A stretch of 7,139 nucleotides of DNA from Bacteroidota bacterium (lineage in GTDB: Bacteria > Bacteroidota > Bacteroidia > M30B66): assembly GCA_947497195.1 (NCBI GenBank), contig CANMGM010000116.1:1-7139 (forward strand), in the 5' to 3' direction. The position numbers were made by a program, and so were the translations under genes. Below the pieces are notes generated by a model. It searched no databases. It was not told the DNA's origin and saw nothing but the letters and a program-made list of their open reading frames with translations. Positions 4,452 through 7,139 of the stretch are shown here, one piece after another; the first letter of the stretch is position 1, and each line of letters begins with the position of its first letter.

Positions 4452-6509
4452 ATGGCTGAAAAAATTTCAAAAGACGTTCTGAAACGCGCCTTTTCACTAA
4501 TGGCTCAGGCCAAAGCGATGACCGAATTGTATGAGTCGAACTTCAAGCTTGTTTCGAAGTATGTTCATGCTACATCGCGCGGACACGAAGCCATTCAGCT
4601 TGCCGTTTCGATGCAGCTTATCCCATGTGATTACGCATTTCCATATTACCGCGATGATGCCATGCTGCTGGGTATGGGCTTACGTCCATACGATTTGATG
4701 CTGCAATTGCTGGCAAAACGCGATGATCCATTTTCGGGTGGACGAACGTATTATTGCCATCCCAGTTTGCGCGATGCCGATAAACCCAAAATTCCGCACC
4801 AAAGTTCGGCAACCGGTATGCAAGCCATTCCGGCAACCGGTGCAGCTATGGGCTTTTGGTATAAAGAGAAAACAGGAATTCCACACGATAATCCATCCGA
4901 TTCTCCTGTAGTAGTTTGTTCACTGGGCGATGCATCCGTAACCGAAGGCGAAATTGCAGAAGCCTTTCAAATGGCAGCCCTGAAGCAACTACCTATTCTG
5001 TATCTCGTTCAGGATAACGGCTGGGACATATCGGCCAATGCAGCCGAAACCCGCGCACAGAATGCGTTTGAGTACATCAAAGGATTTAAAGGAATTGAGG
5101 CGCGAACAATAGATGGCGCAAATTTCGAAGAATCCTATACAACGGCATCAGAGATGCTCGAAATTATTCGCAAAGAACGTAGGCCAATGCTTTTGCATGC
5201 GCGTGTTCCATTGCTCAATCACCACACATCGGGTGTGCGTATGGAATGGTACCGCGACGATCTGGACGAAGCCCGGAGTCGCGATCCATATCCGGTTTTT
5301 TTAGAACAGTTGCGTAAAAACGGCTTCTCCGAAATCGAAATAAAAAATATCGAAAACGATGCTCATGAAGTGGTTGCGGCCGATTTTGAACAAGCGCTAA
5401 GAGCCGAAGATCCGCGAGCAAAAGATTTATTTACACACGATTTTGCCCCAACACCGATTGTTGCCGAATCTGGAAACAGAATACCTGAACGTGAGGATAG
5501 TGTAGTGATGGTAGATTGTGCTTTATTCGCTGTCGAAGAATTGATGCGCAAACATCCCGAATGCCTCTTGTATGGACAAGATGTAGGTGCACGACTTGGC
5601 GGGGTTTTTCGCGAAGCTGCGACATTGGCGCAGAAGTTTGGCGATGCGCGTGTTTTCAATACACCCATTCAGGAAGCATTTATTGTGGGGTCAACTGTGG
5701 GGATGTCGGCCGTTGGACTGAAGCCAATCGTTGAAGTGCAGTTTGCCGATTATATCTGGCCGGGTCTCAACCAATTGTTTACCGAGGTTTCTCGCTCATG
5801 CTACCTCACAAACGGACAATGGCCAGTGAGTATGATTTTGCGCGTGCCCATTGGCGCTTACGGCAGCGGCGGACCGTATCATTCGTCGTCGGTTGAAAGC
5901 GTATTGAGCAATATCCGCGGAATTAAAATCGCCTACCCAAGTAATGGTGCCGATTTGAAAGGATTAATTAAAGCAGCTTATTACGATCCGAACCCGGTCG
6001 TGATTCTCGAACACAAAGGCCTGTACTGGTCGAAAGTTAAGGGAACCGAAACAGCGCGTCGAGCCGAACCCGATGAAGACTATGTGCTTCCGCTTGGGAA
6101 AGCAGCTTTAGTGCAGGAAATAAATGAACGTAAAACAGAACCAACGCTGTGTGTAATTACGTACGGAATGGGTGTGCACTGGGCACTGAATGCTACGAAA
6201 GAGATGCGCGAAACGGTTGAAATTGTTGATTTACGTTGCATATATCCGCTTGATGAGGAGACGATTTTTACGTCGGTACGCAAGTGTAAAAAATGCCTAG
6301 TGCTGACCGAGGAGCCTTCAGGAAATTCATTTGCACGTAGCTTGGCCGGGCTAATTCAAGAGTATTGCTTCGAATCGCTCGACGCTCCGGTGCGTGTGCT
6401 GGGATCCGAAAATCTTCCGGCAATACCGCTCAACAGCACGCTCGAACAAACCATGTTACCCAATGCTGAGAAGGTAAAGCAGGCGGTAGTTGACTTGCTG
6501 AACTATTAA
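4452..6509 (+). CDS. 2-oxoacid dehydrogenase E1, fused alpha and beta subunits (TPP-dependent)
   Basis: This 685-residue protein carries both E1 subunits of a pyruvate or branched-chain 2-oxoacid dehydrogenase complex in one chain. It decarboxylates the 2-oxoacid using thiamine diphosphate and passes the acyl group to lipoyl-E2. The alpha half (about 10-325) contains RGHEAIQLAV (43-52), the TPP/Mg motif GDASVTEGE (159-167) with Asn189 in QDNGWDIS, and the His257-His258 loop. After a linker (about 326-350) the beta half (about 351-685) contains LLYGQDVG (372-379), the NTPIQEAFIVGSTVGMS segment (403-419, catalytic-type Glu408), VEVQFADYIWPG (427-438), GSGGPYHSSSVE (471-482, His477) and the C-terminal IVDLRCIYPLDEETI (591-605). 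Both halves look intact. Fused E1 chains are known in Bacteroidetes. The substrate, branched-chain or pyruvate, cannot be settled from sequence alone. E2 and E3 genes are not in the window, so the enzyme must use partners encoded elsewhere. A TACCTTCG promoter-like box lies 8 nt before the start. Confidence 0.94.
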   Translation: MAEKISKDVLKRAFSLMAQAKAMTELYESNFKLVSKYVHATSRGHEAIQLAVSMQLIPCDYAFPYYRDDAMLLGMGLRPYDLMLQLLAKRDDPFSGGRTYYCHPSLRDADKPKIPHQSSATGMQAIPATGAAMGFWYKEKTGIPHDNPSDSPVVVCSLGDASVTEGEIAEAFQMAALKQLPILYLVQDNGWDISANAAETRAQNAFEYIKGFKGIEARTIDGANFEESYTTASEMLEIIRKERRPMLLHARVPLLNHHTSGVRMEWYRDDLDEARSRDPYPVFLEQLRKNGFSEIEIKNIENDAHEVVAADFEQALRAEDPRAKDLFTHDFAPTPIVAESGNRIPEREDSVVMVDCALFAVEELMRKHPECLLYGQDVGARLGGVFREAATLAQKFGDARVFNTPIQEAFIVGSTVGMSAVGLKPIVEVQFADYIWPGLNQLFTEVSRSCYLTNGQWPVSMILRVPIGAYGSGGPYHSSSVESVLSNIRGIKIAYPSNGADLKGLIKAAYYDPNPVVILEHKGLYWSKVKGTETARRAEPDEDYVLPLGKAALVQEINERKTEPTLCVITYGMGVHWALNATKEMRETVEIVDLRCIYPLDEETIFTSVRKCKKCLVLTEEPSGNSFARSLAGLIQEYCFESLDAPVRVLGSENLPAIPLNSTLEQTMLPNAEKVKQAVVDLLNY

Positions 6510-6546
6510 TTTCAGAACAGGCGATTTCAAAATCCATTCGAAACTA

Positions 6547-7139
6547 ATGATGTATCTCATCCTCAGTATGCTCAGTTCTGCCGCTATAATGGTAGTTTTT
6601 AAATTGTTTGAGCGTTATCGGATTGAAACGTCTGATGCCATTGTGGTGAATTATGCAGTAGCTGCGGGATTGAGTTTTGCACTCGATCCATCGGGAATTG
6701 GATTTCAGGATGCGCCAAACGAGCCTTGGTTTGCCAATGCCCTAATTATGGGCGTTTTGTTCATCAGTCTGTTCAATATCATCGGAATAAGTGCACAACG
6801 AATTGGTGTTTCGGTAACAACGGTTGCAAATAAAATGTCGCTGGTAATTCCGGTGCTTTACGCGGTATTGATGCTCGGCGAAAGTTGCGGGGTTTACAAA
6901 ATCTTGGGATTAACGGCGGCACTGGCTGCAGTTATCTTAACCACACGTAAAAACGAACATCATGTGGTTGAGCCTCGCTATTTGAGCTTTCCGTTTATTG
7001 TGTTTATCGGTAGCGGCTTTATTGATGCGTTTTTCAAATACAACCAAGTACACACCTTGGGTTCGAATGGCTTGGAGCCCTTTACGGGTTGGATATTCCT
7101 CACTGCAGGCTGCATCGGTTTGGGGGTTTGGCTCTACCG
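6547..7139 (+). CDS. EamA/DMT superfamily transporter (3' partial)
   Basis: An open frame starts at ATG 6547 (a second ATG follows directly) and runs off the end after 197 codons with no stop. The protein begins MMYLILSMLSSAAIMVVF and is rich in hydrophobic helices: about residues 3-18, 32-48, 64-83, 93-113, 118-134, 150-165 and 179-196. These alternate with short polar loops such as KLFERYRIETSD and TRKNEHHVVEPR. The segment VTTVANKMSLVIPVLYAVLM ending in GE resembles the helix 4 region of EamA-domain drug/metabolite transporters. Family members are usually near 300 residues with two EamA repeats; the window holds the first repeat and the start of the second. The substrate is unknown and direction of transport cannot be inferred. 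It lies 37 bp after the E1 stop with no visible terminator or promoter, so it could be read through from the E1 promoter, although no functional link is obvious. Confidence 0.85.
   Translation, partial: MMYLILSMLSSAAIMVVFKLFERYRIETSDAIVVNYAVAAGLSFALDPSGIGFQDAPNEPWFANALIMGVLFISLFNIIGISAQRIGVSVTTVANKMSLVIPVLYAVLMLGESCGVYKILGLTAALAAVILTTRKNEHHVVEPRYLSFPFIVFIGSGFIDAFFKYNQVHTLGSNGLEPFTGWIFLTAGCIGLGVWLY

Noticed and set aside
5363..5668. Minus-strand open frame of about 100 codons inside the E1 gene
   Set aside because: It is antisense to the conserved E1 coding sequence. The predicted protein is rich in Ser, Ala, Arg and Cys without recognisable motifs.
6510..6546. Promoter or terminator between the E1 and DMT transporter genes
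   Set aside because: TAATTTCA at 6507-6514 departs further from the consensus and lacks a properly spaced TTG. The weak TTTC...GAAA pairing is too small to be a terminator.

Overview
The window looks like chromosomal DNA from a free-living member of the Bacteroidetes. The evidence is: promoter-like elements of the Bacteroidetes type (a TTG-like box followed by TAnnTTTG or TAnnTTCG), no strong Shine-Dalgarno sequences, a one-polypeptide alpha/beta 2-oxoacid dehydrogenase E1, an ORF6N protein with a phospholipase-D-like tail, and a bacterial SUI1/eIF1 homologue. I cannot name a genus.

Region 1 (1-1686, plus strand) is the 3' part of a metal-ion ABC transporter operon. A 5'-truncated ABC-3 family permease carries a complete DtxR/MntR-like repressor module at its C-terminus. 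It overlaps a second permease by an ATGA junction. The order permease-repressor then permease matches the chlamydial ytgCR-ytgD arrangement. The ATPase and binding-protein genes would lie upstream, outside the window.

Region 2 (1676-3889, minus strand) holds three genes. The first is a secreted glutathione-peroxidase-family protein whose 3' end overlaps the permease gene by 11 bp. The second is a DUF1801/YdeI-like protein that ends in an exact CDGSH iron-sulfur motif. The third is an ORF6N protein with a C-terminal PLD-like domain.

Region 3 (3890-4023) is a divergent AT-rich intergenic region with two short palindromes and a good promoter candidate for the gene to its right.

Region 4 (4024-7139, plus strand) holds a SUI1/eIF1-like translation factor, a fused 2-oxoacid dehydrogenase E1 (TPP-dependent decarboxylase, alpha and beta halves in one 685-residue chain), and the 5' part of an EamA/DMT-type membrane transporter that runs off the end of the window.

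Most of this is ordinary housekeeping content. The items most worth a second look are the permease-repressor fusion, the CDGSH tail, and the ORF6N-PLD protein with its palindromic upstream region. I found no RNA genes, CRISPR arrays, insertion sequences or convincing intrinsic terminators, and I do not see a clearly new multi-gene system.
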